64,000 bases of DNA from Pedobacter montanisoli (GCF_022809115.1 NZ_JALGBH010000001.1:930001-994000); one strand, 5' to 3'; positions 1 through 9,666 are shown, counted from the stretch's first letter. The notes: a model not told the origin generated them from the sequence alone. Translations and numbers: made by a program.

Positions 1-282
1 CTGGATCACGCAATAACAGATGCAGATTATGTGTATGTAAAGAACTGGAGCAGCTATAAAGAATACGGACAAATATTACCTTATGAAGGAAATTGGATGA
101 TGAACAACGAAAAGCTTGGCCTTACCAATAATGCTAAAGTTATGCACTGTTTGCCCGTACGCCGCGATTTAGAATTGGCCGCAGAAATACTGGATGGTCC
201 AAACTCATTGGTTATTCAAGAGGCAGGTAACAGGTTATGGTCGGCTCAGGCTGTTTTAAAAGCACTGCTTGAAAATCATTAA
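1..282 (+). CDS. argF': N-acylornithine carbamoyltransferase, C-terminal part (cut by window edge)
   Basis: Only the last 93 codons are present and the frame is open to base 1. The protein transfers a carbamoyl group to N-acetyl- or N-succinylornithine in Bacteroidota arginine synthesis. The visible part holds the transcarbamylase signature HCLPVRR (in frame near base 153) that binds carbamoyl phosphate and ornithine, followed by a family-typical C-terminal helix ending LLENH. The run KNWSSY looks more like the Bacteroides succinylornithine enzyme than the Xanthomonas acetylornithine one, but that is from memory and the discriminating N-terminal residue is outside the window. It is followed 12 bases later by argB, so it is the upstream member of the arg operon. 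Identification as a carbamoyltransferase is firm; the acyl group is open. Confidence 0.9.
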   Translation: MDHAITDADYVYVKNWSSYKEYGQILPYEGNWMMNNEKLGLTNNAKVMHCLPVRRDLELAAEILDGPNSLVIQEAGNRLWSAQAVLKALLENH

Positions 283-294
283 CCAATTATAGAT

Positions 295-1083
295 ATGGAA
301 AAGCTAACCATTGTTAAAATAGGCGGAAACGTAATCGACGATTCAGAAGCACTGCATGATTTTCTGAGAGATTTCTCTGCTGTACCAGGTAAAAAGATCT
401 TGGTACATGGAGGAGGTAAAATAGCTACAGAATTATCCGGTAAATTAGGCATAGAAGCGCAAATGGTTGAAGGGCGGCGTATTACCGATATAGAAACCCT
501 GAGAGTAGTTACAATGGTATACGCCGGCCTAATCAATAAAAATATTGTAGCCCAACTGCAATTGGTTAATTGTAATGCCATTGGGCTTACAGGTGCAGAT
601 GGAAATATTATCAAAGCTCAAAAAAGGCCCGTAAAAGTAATAGATTATGGTTATGTGGGCGATTTAGATGATTCTTCTGTTTCGGCAAAAATGCTAAACA
701 ACCTGTTGGAAGGTGGCTTTGTTCCTGTTTTTTGTGCAATTACGCATGATAAGGAAGGGCAGTTGCTCAATACCAATGCCGATACAATTGCTGCAGTAAT
801 TGCGGTAGCGATGTCTGCACAGTACGAAACAGAATTGGTGTATTGCTTTGAAAAGAAAGGCGTTTTAAAAGATGTAAATGATGATACAACGGTGGTAAGA
901 ACTGTAAAATCATCTCAATTCGAAGACTTTAAGGCAGATGGTACCATAGCCGGAGGAATGGTGCCTAAATTGCAGAATGCTTTTGATGCTATTCATAAAG
1001 GTGTGGCGGCTGTATATATTGGCAAGGCAGATGAACTTCCAATGCTAAATAAGGGAATATTCGGTACCAGAATGGAAGCATAA
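295..1083 (+). CDS. argB: N-acetylglutamate kinase (or N-succinylglutamate kinase)
   Basis: It phosphorylates the gamma-carboxylate of N-acylglutamate, the second step of arginine synthesis, in the cytoplasm. At 262 aa it has normal length for the amino acid kinase fold. Visible motifs are KIGGN (residues 8-12) for phosphate binding, HGGGK (38-42), GRRIT (60-64) in the acylglutamate site, and AGGMVPKL near the C-terminus, the family's ATP-binding glycine loop. It starts 12 bases after the carbamoyltransferase stop and precedes argE, which fits one operon. In Bacteroides the intermediates are succinylated rather than acetylated, so the substrate may be N-succinylglutamate; the sequence alone does not decide this. 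Confidence 0.95.
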   Translation: MEKLTIVKIGGNVIDDSEALHDFLRDFSAVPGKKILVHGGGKIATELSGKLGIEAQMVEGRRITDIETLRVVTMVYAGLINKNIVAQLQLVNCNAIGLTGADGNIIKAQKRPVKVIDYGYVGDLDDSSVSAKMLNNLLEGGFVPVFCAITHDKEGQLLNTNADTIAAVIAVAMSAQYETELVYCFEKKGVLKDVNDDTTVVRTVKSSQFEDFKADGTIAGGMVPKLQNAFDAIHKGVAAVYIGKADELPMLNKGIFGTRMEA

Positions 1084-1173
1084 ACCATTTATTTATATAT
1101 GAATGCAGACCGATATTAATACCTTTGTCTTTTTATTTATAGCTTAAGCGCTTATTGACTAATATTACCTTAA

Positions 1174-2238
1174 ATGATACCAGATAAATTAGTAAACGAA
1201 AGTATAGCACTCTTAAAAAAACTGATTACTATACAGTCGTTTAGTAAAGAAGAAGACAAAACGGCTGATCTGATAGAACTGTTTTTAAAGGAAAGAAATA
1301 TCCCCACTCATAGAAAGCTAAATAACATATGGGCCTACAATCAGCATTTTGATGAACATAAGCCTACTATTTTGCTTAATTCGCATCATGATACGGTTAA
1401 GCCCAATTCGGGTTATACCCGTGATCCTTATGATCCAGCAATAGAAGATGGAAAACTGTATGGATTAGGGAGTAATGATGCAGGAGGGTGTTTGGTATCT
1501 CTTATAGCTGCATTTTTATATTTCTATGAGCTAAAAGACTTAAAATATAATTTTTGCTTAGCTACAACAGCAGAAGAAGAAATTTCTGGTCATAACGGCT
1601 TGGAACTGGTTTTACCTGATTTGGGGAAACTTGATTTTGCTATTGTAGGTGAGCCTACAGAAATGCATCTGGCTATTGCTGAAAAAGGCTTATTGGTTTT
1701 AGATTGTATTGCACATGGTAAAGCGGGCCATGCTGCACGTGAAGAAGGAGATAATGCCATCTATAAAGCACTAAAAGATATTGAGTGGTTCAGAACCTAC
1801 CAATTCCCTAAAGTATCTGAGGTTTTTGGCCCGGTTAAGATGAGTGTGACTATTATTAATGCAGGCTCGCAGCATAATGTAGTTCCGGCAACCTGCACAT
1901 TTACGGTTGATGTAAGAGTTACAGACGCTTATACCAATGAAGAAGTGGTAGAAATCATCAAACACCATGTAAGCTGTGAGGTTAACCCACGTTCAGTAAG
2001 ATTAAAACCTTCTTCAATAGATAAAGAACATGCTATCGTAAAATCGGGGGTAGCTTTGGGTAAAACCACTTATGGTTCGCCAACTACGTCCGATCAGGCT
2101 TTGCTTTCTATACCGTCTTTAAAATGCGGGCCGGGTTTTTCGGGCCGTTCGCATATGGCAGACGAGTATATATTTGTTGATGAAATTAGACAAGGAGTAG
2201 AAGGCTATATAGCGATGTTAAAGCCGGTTGTTATTTAG
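1174..2238 (+). CDS. argE: M20 family N-acylornithine/citrulline deacylase
   Basis: A 354-aa M20 metallohydrolase that removes the N-acyl group from acetyl- or succinyl-ornithine/citrulline. The di-zinc site is visible: SHHD (70-73, H71 and D73), ND (101-102) and the catalytic EEE in TTAEEEISG (131-139); GEPTE and the dimerisation domain follow. In pathways with N-acylornithine carbamoyltransferase the deacylase acts on acylcitrulline, so the neighbouring carbamoyltransferase suggests that role here. It lies 90 bases downstream of argB with no terminator between. Members of this family (ArgE, DapE, CPG2) are hard to tell apart by sequence; the operon position is what supports ArgE. Confidence 0.88.
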   Translation: MIPDKLVNESIALLKKLITIQSFSKEEDKTADLIELFLKERNIPTHRKLNNIWAYNQHFDEHKPTILLNSHHDTVKPNSGYTRDPYDPAIEDGKLYGLGSNDAGGCLVSLIAAFLYFYELKDLKYNFCLATTAEEEISGHNGLELVLPDLGKLDFAIVGEPTEMHLAIAEKGLLVLDCIAHGKAGHAAREEGDNAIYKALKDIEWFRTYQFPKVSEVFGPVKMSVTIINAGSQHNVVPATCTFTVDVRVTDAYTNEEVVEIIKHHVSCEVNPRSVRLKPSSIDKEHAIVKSGVALGKTTYGSPTTSDQALLSIPSLKCGPGFSGRSHMADEYIFVDEIRQGVEGYIAMLKPVVI

Positions 2239-2267
2239 ATATAGTTAAAAGATATACGTCAGAGTTT

Positions 2268-2921
2268 ATGAAGTTTTTTTTTAGTGCACTGTTTTTTTTA
2301 TTCATTGGGATTTCGGTAAATGCTCAGAAATTTAAATCAACTGAGCCTTCATCTGCTATTTCTGACATTCATGTAATCTCGGCAGTTAGCAATATATTTT
2401 TGATTTCAGAAGGGAACAAGCCGGTATTTAACGATAGTTTGTCTGTGGTGGCTAATGGGCTTCTTAACAAGGCTATTAAAGATAACTTAGTTAGCTTTAA
2501 GGAGATAAAAGAAATTGATGAAAAGGGAGTAGATAGCTTGATCAAGAACAAGGCGATAATTGCGTTGTTTAATGAAATTTTTAGGAATAAAAAATTAGAT
2601 AGCGTAAAGATTCCTCAGGCATTTAATACCTTATTTGGAGATAAGGCTAAATATACACTTGTAACTTTGCAACGAGGATTTACCCGTAATAAAGGAAATT
2701 TTGGCAAGCAAGTGGGTAAATCTCTTGCTACCGGGCTATTAACTTTAGGAATGGTAAACAGTACTCCTATAAAATATAACTCATCTATATATGTTTGTAT
2801 AATTAATAATGAGCTCAAAAAAATAAGTTTTTTTAATTATTCTGTTCAACAAATCGACCCTTTAGATTCGGCCGCAATACAAAAACAATATTTAAAGTTA
2901 TTTCAAAAATATTTTAATTAA
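2268..2921 (+). CDS. secreted protein of unknown function inside the arg operon
   Basis: A 217-aa protein that I do not recognise. It begins with a clear signal peptide (MKFFFSALFFLFIGISVNAQ, cleavage after the AQ), so it is exported to the periplasm or beyond. The rest is a mixed, Lys- and Asn-rich sequence without cysteines in a catalytic pattern; a Gly-rich stretch near residues 145-165 (GKQVGKSLATGLLTLG) could be a short amphipathic or membrane-touching helix. It sits 29 bases after argE and 3 bases before the argH start, so it is translated from the arg mRNA. A secreted protein has no obvious job in arginine synthesis; this may be an inserted passenger gene. Confidence 0.75.
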   Translation: MKFFFSALFFLFIGISVNAQKFKSTEPSSAISDIHVISAVSNIFLISEGNKPVFNDSLSVVANGLLNKAIKDNLVSFKEIKEIDEKGVDSLIKNKAIIALFNEIFRNKKLDSVKIPQAFNTLFGDKAKYTLVTLQRGFTRNKGNFGKQVGKSLATGLLTLGMVNSTPIKYNSSIYVCIINNELKKISFFNYSVQQIDPLDSAAIQKQYLKLFQKYFN

Positions 2922-2924
2922 GGT

Positions 2925-4256
2925 ATGAAAATCTGGCAAAAAAATATTGATGTAAACCAGTTTGTAGAGAATTTCACAGTTGGCAAAGACAGAGAACTGG
3001 ATTTACAAATGGCAAAGTTTGATGTGTTGGGATCGATGGCTCATACCAAAATGCTATCGACCATAAACCTTTTAACTGCCGAAGAGTTGAAAGAAATTCA
3101 TCATGAGCTAAAGCATATTTACCAGGAAATAGAAGAAGGTAAATTTATAATAGAAGATAGTGTTGAAGATGTGCATTCGCAGGTAGAATGGCTTTTAACT
3201 CAACGTATAGGTGAGGCTGGCAAAAAAATTCACAGCGGACGTTCACGTAATGATCAGGTGCTGGTAGATTTAAAGCTATACTTTAGAAGTTGTATTGAAG
3301 AGATGGTAAACAATACAAATCTTCTTTTTAAAGAACTGATTGCACTAAGCAATACCCATAAAGATAAATTATTACCAGGTTATACCCATTTACAAATTGC
3401 TATGCCATCATCATTTGGATTATGGTTTGGCGCTTATGCCGAAAGCTTGGCAGATGATATGGAATTAATGCTCGCAGCATGGAAGATTACCAATAAAAAT
3501 CCACTGGGATCTGCTGCAGGTTACGGTTCATCTTTTCCATTGAACAGAACATTAACTACGCAGTTGTTGGGTTTTGACAGCTTAAATTACAATGTGGTAT
3601 ATGCGCAAATGGGGCGTGGCAAAACTGAGCGTATTTTAGCACAGGCTATGTCTTCAATAGCAGCTACACTTGCAAAAATGGCGATGGATGTATGCCTTTT
3701 CATCAATCAGAATTTTGGTTTCATCAGCTTCCCGGCTGAGCTCACAACGGGGAGCAGCATTATGCCGCATAAAAAAAATCCTGATGTGTTTGAGCTGATC
3801 AGATCGCGCTGTAATAAAATTCAGGCTTTACCTAATGAAATAGCCATGATGACCACAAACCTGCCATCAGGTTACCACAGAGATTTGCAATTGCTAAAAG
3901 AAAACCTGTTCCCTGCAATTACATCTTTAAATGAATGTATTGAGATTGCTACCTTCATGTTGCAGAATATTTCTATTAAACCAGATATACTGAAAGATTC
4001 CAAATACGACTACCTGTTTAGTGTTGAAGTGGTAAATAACTTGGCCCTACAAGGCGTTCCATTTAGAGAAGCCTATAAAATTGTGGGTGAACAGATAGAA
4101 ATCGGAACGTTTAAACCCCAAACAGAGGTAAACCATACGCACGAAGGAAGTATTGGCAATTTGATGAATGAAGAAATTTCAAAAGCTATGGAAAATACCG
4201 TAAATCAGTTTGGGTTTGAGCAGGTTAAACAAGCCATTAAAGACTTATTAGCATAA
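2925..4256 (+). CDS. argH: argininosuccinate lyase
   Basis: It splits argininosuccinate into arginine and fumarate, the last step of arginine synthesis. The 443-aa protein is full length for the fumarase/aspartase superfamily and shows HSGRSRND (103-110), GYTHLQ (152-157) with the catalytic-region His, and the superfamily signature GSSIMPHKKNPD (276-287) with the catalytic Ser loop. The start ATG lies 3 bases after the preceding stop, which suggests coupled translation. argG and argC/argD are not in the window and probably lie upstream of base 1. No convincing terminator is seen in the 150 bases after it. Confidence 0.97.
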   Translation: MKIWQKNIDVNQFVENFTVGKDRELDLQMAKFDVLGSMAHTKMLSTINLLTAEELKEIHHELKHIYQEIEEGKFIIEDSVEDVHSQVEWLLTQRIGEAGKKIHSGRSRNDQVLVDLKLYFRSCIEEMVNNTNLLFKELIALSNTHKDKLLPGYTHLQIAMPSSFGLWFGAYAESLADDMELMLAAWKITNKNPLGSAAGYGSSFPLNRTLTTQLLGFDSLNYNVVYAQMGRGKTERILAQAMSSIAATLAKMAMDVCLFINQNFGFISFPAELTTGSSIMPHKKNPDVFELIRSRCNKIQALPNEIAMMTTNLPSGYHRDLQLLKENLFPAITSLNECIEIATFMLQNISIKPDILKDSKYDYLFSVEVVNNLALQGVPFREAYKIVGEQIEIGTFKPQTEVNHTHEGSIGNLMNEEISKAMENTVNQFGFEQVKQAIKDLLA

Positions 4257-4408
4257 TCAGCAAAATTTAACTCTCTAGAAGCGGCTCTGCGGATTGTAGA
4301 AATTTTATATTTCGTTTTGTTTTTATTTTGTTTGTTTTGTGTTATTTTAGAATAATTCAAAACATAATGAAATGTATATTTGATTTCGAAAACAAAACCT
4401 AATAAACA

Positions 4409-5797
4409 ATGAACCGCAGAAAACTAATTAAAACATTATCCCTGGGAGTAGGAGCTTCAATAATCAGTACAGATGTACTGGCCAGTTTGGGCGAGCATTC
4501 TTTTTTATACCAAGTGCCGGAGAATCCCCTATACAAAGCTTTGGATAAACCTGTAACGGCTATTACGATCGGAGCAGGTAACAGAGGAATGGTTTATGGT
4601 AACTATGCTGCAAAATTTAAAGAACAGATCAAGATTGTTGGCGTAGCAGAGCCCAATACCTTCAGAAACGATAGATATGCCAAACTTCACAATATAGAAG
4701 ATAAGAATAGGTTTAATACCTGGGAGGAGGTATTTAAGCGCCCTAAATTTGCAGATGCGATAATTATTTCAACACCCGATAATTTGCACTATGCGCCATG
4801 TATGAAAGCGTTGGCAATGGGTTATGATATTTTACTTGAGAAACCTATAGCACCCACAGAAAAAGAATGCAGGGATATTTTAGCTTTAGCAAAAAAGAAT
4901 AAATGTATTGTTGCAGTATGCCATGTGTTGAGATATGCGCCTTATTTCGTGAAAATGAAAGAACTAATTGCCAAGGGAGCTGTTGGCGAAGTGGTAAGTG
5001 TGCAGCACCTTGAGCCTATTGATCATACGCATATGGCGCATTCATATGTACGTGGTAACTGGCATAACTCTAAAGAAACTACACCTATTATTTTAGCCAA
5101 ATCATGCCACGATTTAGATATCATTAAATGGGTACTGAACAAGCCAAGCAAAAAGATATCAGCCATGGGCGATTTAAAATGGTTTAAAAAACAAAATGCA
5201 CCGGAAGGCAGTACCGCACGCTGTACCGATGGCTGTAAAATAGAAAGAGAATGCCCTTACTCTGCTATTAAAGAATATGTTGATCTGAATAAAAGAACAT
5301 CTGTTTTTGATGTTCCTCCCGGAGCCAAAGACCGAAAAGCATTTATCGGCGAAAAGCTAAAAACCACCAATTACGGGCGTTGTGTTTACAGAATGGAAAA
5401 TGACCAACCTGATCATTACATTACAAATATCCAGTTTGCAGATAGTGTTACCGCAAGTTTCTCTATGGAAGCCTTTACTTCATACGGAGGTCGTAGAACA
5501 AGAGTAATGGGAGCCATGGGCGATTTGGTAGGAGATATGACAGAACTGGTTCATACCGATTTCAGAACCATGAAACAAACCAAATTCTTGCCACAGGCAG
5601 AAGATGTTGAAGAATACAAAGGATCAGGGCATGGAGGTGGAGACTGGCTGCTGGTTAGGGATTTTGTACAGGCTGTAGCACAGAAAAACCCTGGTTTGCT
5701 TACCTCTACAATTGACGAATCCATAGAAAGTCATGTTATGGGTTTTATGGCAGAAGAAAGCCGTAAGACCAATAAGGTGATGGAGATTAAAATGTAA
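4409..5797 (+). CDS. Gfo/Idh/MocA family oxidoreductase with export signal
   Basis: A 462-aa NAD(P)-dependent oxidoreductase-like protein. The N-terminus NRRKLIKTLSLGVGAS resembles a Tat-type signal, as seen in many Bacteroidota members of this family that act on sugars in the periplasm. The Rossmann motif GAGNRG is at 55-60, the catalytic EKP follows in LLEKPIAP, and CHDLDIIKW carries the family His/Asp. A four-cysteine stretch (CTDGCKIERECPY, then GRCVY) is odd for a simple dehydrogenase and may bind a metal or form disulphides. It stands alone between argH and an unrelated membrane protein. Substrate unknown. Confidence 0.85.
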   Translation: MNRRKLIKTLSLGVGASIISTDVLASLGEHSFLYQVPENPLYKALDKPVTAITIGAGNRGMVYGNYAAKFKEQIKIVGVAEPNTFRNDRYAKLHNIEDKNRFNTWEEVFKRPKFADAIIISTPDNLHYAPCMKALAMGYDILLEKPIAPTEKECRDILALAKKNKCIVAVCHVLRYAPYFVKMKELIAKGAVGEVVSVQHLEPIDHTHMAHSYVRGNWHNSKETTPIILAKSCHDLDIIKWVLNKPSKKISAMGDLKWFKKQNAPEGSTARCTDGCKIERECPYSAIKEYVDLNKRTSVFDVPPGAKDRKAFIGEKLKTTNYGRCVYRMENDQPDHYITNIQFADSVTASFSMEAFTSYGGRRTRVMGAMGDLVGDMTELVHTDFRTMKQTKFLPQAEDVEEYKGSGHGGGDWLLVRDFVQAVAQKNPGLLTSTIDESIESHVMGFMAEESRKTNKVMEIKM

Positions 5798-5834
5798 TTA
5801 AAAAAATACATTGTAACAGAAATGTGGTATTTTG

Positions 5835-5856
5835 GTGTCGGGTTTATTCCCGACAC
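5835..5856. terminator. intrinsic terminator-like hairpin after the Gfo/Idh gene
   Basis: Perfect 8-bp stem GTGTCGGG (5835-5842) / CCCGACAC (5849-5856) with a TTTATT loop, followed by TTTG. It lies 37 bases after the oxidoreductase stop and 5 bases before the ATG of the next gene, so it could also act on translation of that gene. The T-tract is short. Confidence 0.5.
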
Positions 5857-5861
5857 TTTGT

Positions 5862-7016
5862 ATGACCAAACAACTAATCTCTTTTAAGCATTTAAGCGTA
5901 AAAGCTAAATATGCTTTGGCTTTTTGGGTAGCCATTTCTTTATACTGTTTTTTGCAATCGGTTTTGCGATTGAGGCTTAACAATTACCTCATTTTCGAGA
6001 ATACTTTCTTTAATTTAATTCACCAGAAATCTCTGTATATCGATTATCCTGAGTTACATGATGATGCCAATCATTATGGACCAGTATTTTCAGTCTTTAT
6101 AGCACCTTTTGCTATACTACCTCGAACTTTGGGTTTCCTGCTATGGAATTTATTTAATTGTGGGCTATTGTTTAAAGCCATTCAAACCATTCATATAAAA
6201 CATAGGGATGATATTTATTTAATTGCACTTCCTTGTTTTGTATCTTCTATGTTGAGCCAGCAATTTAATCCTGCCACGGCAGCCCTGATTATTTTTAGTT
6301 ATACCTTAAGAAATTATCATAGAGGTTTTTGGTCGGCCTTCTGTATTGTTCTGGGCACTTTTATTAAATTATACGGAATTGTAGGTCTCGCATTCTTCTT
6401 TTTTATAAAAGATAAGAAGCATTTCATTATTTCTTTAATTGTTTGGTCAATTATATTATTTATACTACCTATGTTTTTTTCTTCTCCAGCTTATGTGTTG
6501 AATAGCTATGTAGAGTGGAAAAGCTCGTTAAGTATAAAAAACATATCTAATATAGGATCATTAACAGGCGATTTGTCTGTAATGGGAATGGTAAGGACCT
6601 TATTTAGCTTTCATATACCTAATCTCTACTTTTTAATCATCGGTGTGGGATTATTTTTGCTACCCTATATCAATACCAGCCAATACAATTCGAGTAGATT
6701 TAGAATGCTGATTTTGGCTATGACATTGATGTTCCCTGTTTTGTTTAGTTCGGGTACAGAAGATTGTACTTACATCATTGCCGTGATTGGTGTGGGCATT
6801 TGGTTTAATTACACAATAAAAAACCGGGCAAATAAATTATTATTGGTACTGGTCATTATTGCATCGTTTGATTTTCCGCTAATGCTTTTTCCTGATTTTA
6901 CGGAGCGTTATCCACTTATTATAAAGATTATATGTCTTCCATACTTTATAGTGTGGCTAAAAACCATTAAAATGGCCTTTCAGCATAAACAGGTAAATGA
7001 ACTGGCTTTGATTTGA
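5862..7016 (+). CDS. polytopic membrane protein, GT87/DUF2029-like glycosyltransferase
   Basis: A 384-aa integral membrane protein with about nine or ten hydrophobic segments. The order of segments, an early extracytoplasmic loop (residues about 40-75, rich in Asp and His, ending HYGPVFSVFIAPF) and the length match the DUF2029 / glycosyltransferase 87 family, whose characterised members use polyprenyl-phosphate sugars outside the inner membrane. I start at the ATG at 5862 rather than the TTG at 5832, because the upstream TTG would lie inside the terminator hairpin. It converges with the next gene, with only 18 bases between stops. Donor and acceptor cannot be told. Confidence 0.7.
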   Translation: MTKQLISFKHLSVKAKYALAFWVAISLYCFLQSVLRLRLNNYLIFENTFFNLIHQKSLYIDYPELHDDANHYGPVFSVFIAPFAILPRTLGFLLWNLFNCGLLFKAIQTIHIKHRDDIYLIALPCFVSSMLSQQFNPATAALIIFSYTLRNYHRGFWSAFCIVLGTFIKLYGIVGLAFFFFIKDKKHFIISLIVWSIILFILPMFFSSPAYVLNSYVEWKSSLSIKNISNIGSLTGDLSVMGMVRTLFSFHIPNLYFLIIGVGLFLLPYINTSQYNSSRFRMLILAMTLMFPVLFSSGTEDCTYIIAVIGVGIWFNYTIKNRANKLLLVLVIIASFDFPLMLFPDFTERYPLIIKIICLPYFIVWLKTIKMAFQHKQVNELALI

Positions 7017-7034
7017 GAAAAGAAAGGAATATAA

Positions 7035-7946
7035 CTATCTGAGCTCTATTTCAGATTTGCCCATTACACTACCACCTGAATATAAGATCAGTGTATATAT
7101 ACCCTTCATAAATTGACGAGGGTTTATCCAATCAATTTTATAACGGGTATTATCGTTGTTAAAAGAGAATTCAATGGCTGTGCTGTATTGCATTTTTTGA
7201 CCCTCAGCTTCAAACATGTTGTTCTCATCTGCAATTAAATTGCCAGCCGGATCAATTACCCTTAAAAATACCCTGTGGTATTTTTTCTCAGCCAGGTCGT
7301 TAGGCACAAGCGCAAAATCTATAGTAAGCTGATTGGCCGTGCTTGCTCTGGTAACTCCCGTAATCTTGCCGCTTTGTTTGATCTTAAAAGCGCTAACTTT
7401 AATGTCGTAGGCTTTTAGAGATTCTCCTACTCTAACCTTGGCAGTCAGCTTCTTATTTTCTTTTTCTAACTTTACATTCTTATCGTTAGAAGTAGTGACA
7501 ACTGATTTCAAGCTATCGCGTTCACCTTTCAGATAAACGTTCTCTTGCTCTAATAAGGTAACCTTGTTGTTGTATATTTTAACGAAATTGCGCAGGTTAG
7601 AAATTTTTTCACCGGCCTCATCCAGATCCTTCTGGGTAAGCTCGCCTCTGCGTAAAGCTTCTTTTAATTCTTCAATTTTTTGACGGGCATGATTCTGCTC
7701 TTCTATCAGTTTATCATTTAGATTTACATTAGAGAGGTTTACACGATCTAATTCGACCTCAATTTTTTCAACTTCTAATTTTAAGCGTTCCTGTTCAGTA
7801 TTTAAAGAAGCAGAAGGAGAAGAAGAGGCACTACTTTTATTGCTGAAATACAAATAGCCATTTATACCTAGCAGAGCTGCTATAACAACCATTAAAAAAT
7901 AAACCTTGGTTTTATCGGTCTTATTACGAGTGTTATCTGCCTGCAT
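7035..7946 (-). CDS. membrane-anchored coiled-coil protein, unknown function
   Basis: A 303-aa protein with a short basic cytoplasmic N-terminus, one transmembrane helix (about 15-34, VYFLMVVIAALLGINGYLYF), a Ser-rich linker, and then a long heptad-patterned coiled coil (about 50-170, many Glu/Lys/Leu). The last 120 residues look like a beta-sandwich domain (for example FALVPNDLAEKKYHRVFLRV) lying in the periplasm. Such proteins are often named SMC-like only because of the coiled coil; nothing here supports a chromosome role. It is transcribed divergently from the glycoside hydrolase-like gene. Confidence 0.75.
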   Translation of the reverse strand: MQADNTRNKTDKTKVYFLMVVIAALLGINGYLYFSNKSSASSSPSASLNTEQERLKLEVEKIEVELDRVNLSNVNLNDKLIEEQNHARQKIEELKEALRRGELTQKDLDEAGEKISNLRNFVKIYNNKVTLLEQENVYLKGERDSLKSVVTTSNDKNVKLEKENKKLTAKVRVGESLKAYDIKVSAFKIKQSGKITGVTRASTANQLTIDFALVPNDLAEKKYHRVFLRVIDPAGNLIADENNMFEAEGQKMQYSTAIEFSFNNDNTRYKIDWINPRQFMKGIYTLILYSGGSVMGKSEIELR

Positions 7947-8109
7947 TATAAATAATCAAAAATCCTCTATTAAAAATAAACGACTAACTTAACAAAAAAA
8001 ATAAAAGTAAAAAAATATGCACCTTTGTATCAAAATTATCAATTAAGCGTTATTACATTAATTCTTAAAATCAGCTACCTTTAAATTTTTGAACAAGAAG
8101 CCTGTTTTC

Positions 8110-9657
8110 ATGCAAAAAACCAAACGTTACGTACAACTTTTATCTGTCTTATGCATTCTGTTTACCATTCCGAAAATAGTAAACGCTCAAAGTGAAGAAA
8201 AAATTGCACCCAAACGTGAATTTAGAGGTGTATGGATAGCCAGTGTAACCAATATAGATTGGCCTTCAAGGCAGGGATTAACCGCAGAGCAGCAAAAGCA
8301 AGAGTTAATTGGCATATTAAACCAGCATAAGGCCAATGGAATAAATGCAATTGTTTTACAGATCAGACCCACAGCTGATGCGCTTTATGCAAAATCACGT
8401 GAACTTTGGAGCCACTGGTTAATGGGTAAACAAGGGCTAAAACCTGCCGAAGGTTATGATCCCTTACAATTTGCAATTAAAGAAGCACATAAACGAGGTA
8501 TGGAGCTACATGCCTGGTTTAATCCTTATAGAGCTACAATGAGTGCCAATGCGGTTACCGCTGCAGATCATATTACTAAAACCAAACCTGAGCTTTTTTA
8601 TACTTATGGCGGGCAAAAATTATTTGATCCTGGATTGCCTGAAAACAGAGAATACATTACACAGGTAATTTTAGATGTGGTAAAAGAATATGATATAGAT
8701 GGCGTTCATTTCGATGATTATTTTTACCCTTATCGTATTGCAGGACAGGTTATTAAAGATAGTGCTACTTTTGCAAAATACCCAAATGGCTTTACGAAGA
8801 TTGACGATTGGCGTAGAAATAATGTGGATTTGCTGGTGAAGATGGTAAGCGACAGTATACACTACTATAAGAAGTACGTTAAATTTGGAATAAGCCCCTT
8901 TGGTATCTGGAGAAATTACCGAGAAGATACATTGGGTTCTAAAACAAACGGACTTTCTAATTACGGTGAATTGTATGCGGATTCAAGAAAATGGGTAAAA
9001 GAAGGCTGGGTAGATTACATCAATCCGCAGATTTATTTTGCTTTCAACAGATCAGCGGCTCCTTTTGGGGTATTGTTGGACTGGTGGGCTAAAAATACTT
9101 TTGGAAGGCATTTATATATAGGACAGGCTGCCTATCTGGTAAATGTTTCAAGAGAACAGGCATGGCGCACTCCTTCAGAAATCCCTAATCAGATTAGGGC
9201 AATAAGAGCCAATGATAAAGTGCAGGGAAGTGTGTTTTTTAGCTCGAAATCCTTATCAACCGTGGCTAGAGGAGTAGCAGATTCTTTGAGAAACGATTTT
9301 TATAAGTATCCTGCATTACCACCTCAGATGTCTTGGATTGATAATGTGCCTCCCAATGAGCCACAGGATTTGAATGCAGAGCTTACGACCGATGGCATAA
9401 GATTAAAATGGCACAAACCGATAAAAGCTAAGGACGGAGAAACGGCTTCGGGTTACGTGGTTTATAGGTTTGAAGAAGGAGATAAAGTCAATATTCAGAA
9501 TCCTAAAAATATTTTAAACCTCAGTTTTGAAGATAATACTTTTTATCTTGATCGTAGTGCTGAAAAAGGAAAGCAATATACCTATGTAGTAACAGCTTTA
9601 GATCGGATTAAGAATGAAAGTGAACCGAGTGATTCTGTAAGTATAGAGCGACCTTAA
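8110..9657 (+). CDS. family 10-like glycoside hydrolase (DUF187/GHL10) with fibronectin type III domain
   Basis: A 515-aa exported protein from the ATG at 8110 (an in-frame TTG lies at 8089). A signal peptide ends at IVNAQ. The family signature REFRGVWIASVTNIDWPS opens a TIM-barrel domain, with GINAIVLQIRPTADALY, ELHAWFNPYRA and DGVHFDDYFYPY typical of the DUF187 group; the FDDY Asp pair is in the predicted active-site region. The last 95 residues (from PPNEPQDLNAEL) form a fibronectin type III domain. Characterised relatives act on peptidoglycan or glycosaminoglycan-like chains; the substrate here is not known. It converges with the DUF1835 gene with 9 bases between stops. Confidence 0.85.
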   Translation: MQKTKRYVQLLSVLCILFTIPKIVNAQSEEKIAPKREFRGVWIASVTNIDWPSRQGLTAEQQKQELIGILNQHKANGINAIVLQIRPTADALYAKSRELWSHWLMGKQGLKPAEGYDPLQFAIKEAHKRGMELHAWFNPYRATMSANAVTAADHITKTKPELFYTYGGQKLFDPGLPENREYITQVILDVVKEYDIDGVHFDDYFYPYRIAGQVIKDSATFAKYPNGFTKIDDWRRNNVDLLVKMVSDSIHYYKKYVKFGISPFGIWRNYREDTLGSKTNGLSNYGELYADSRKWVKEGWVDYINPQIYFAFNRSAAPFGVLLDWWAKNTFGRHLYIGQAAYLVNVSREQAWRTPSEIPNQIRAIRANDKVQGSVFFSSKSLSTVARGVADSLRNDFYKYPALPPQMSWIDNVPPNEPQDLNAELTTDGIRLKWHKPIKAKDGETASGYVVYRFEEGDKVNIQNPKNILNLSFEDNTFYLDRSAEKGKQYTYVVTALDRIKNESEPSDSVSIERP

Positions 9658-9666
9658 GTTATTTTT

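Noticed and set aside
5832..5861. Upstream TTG start for the GT87-like protein
   Set aside because: This stretch forms the terminator-like hairpin and adds residues not typical of a membrane protein start.
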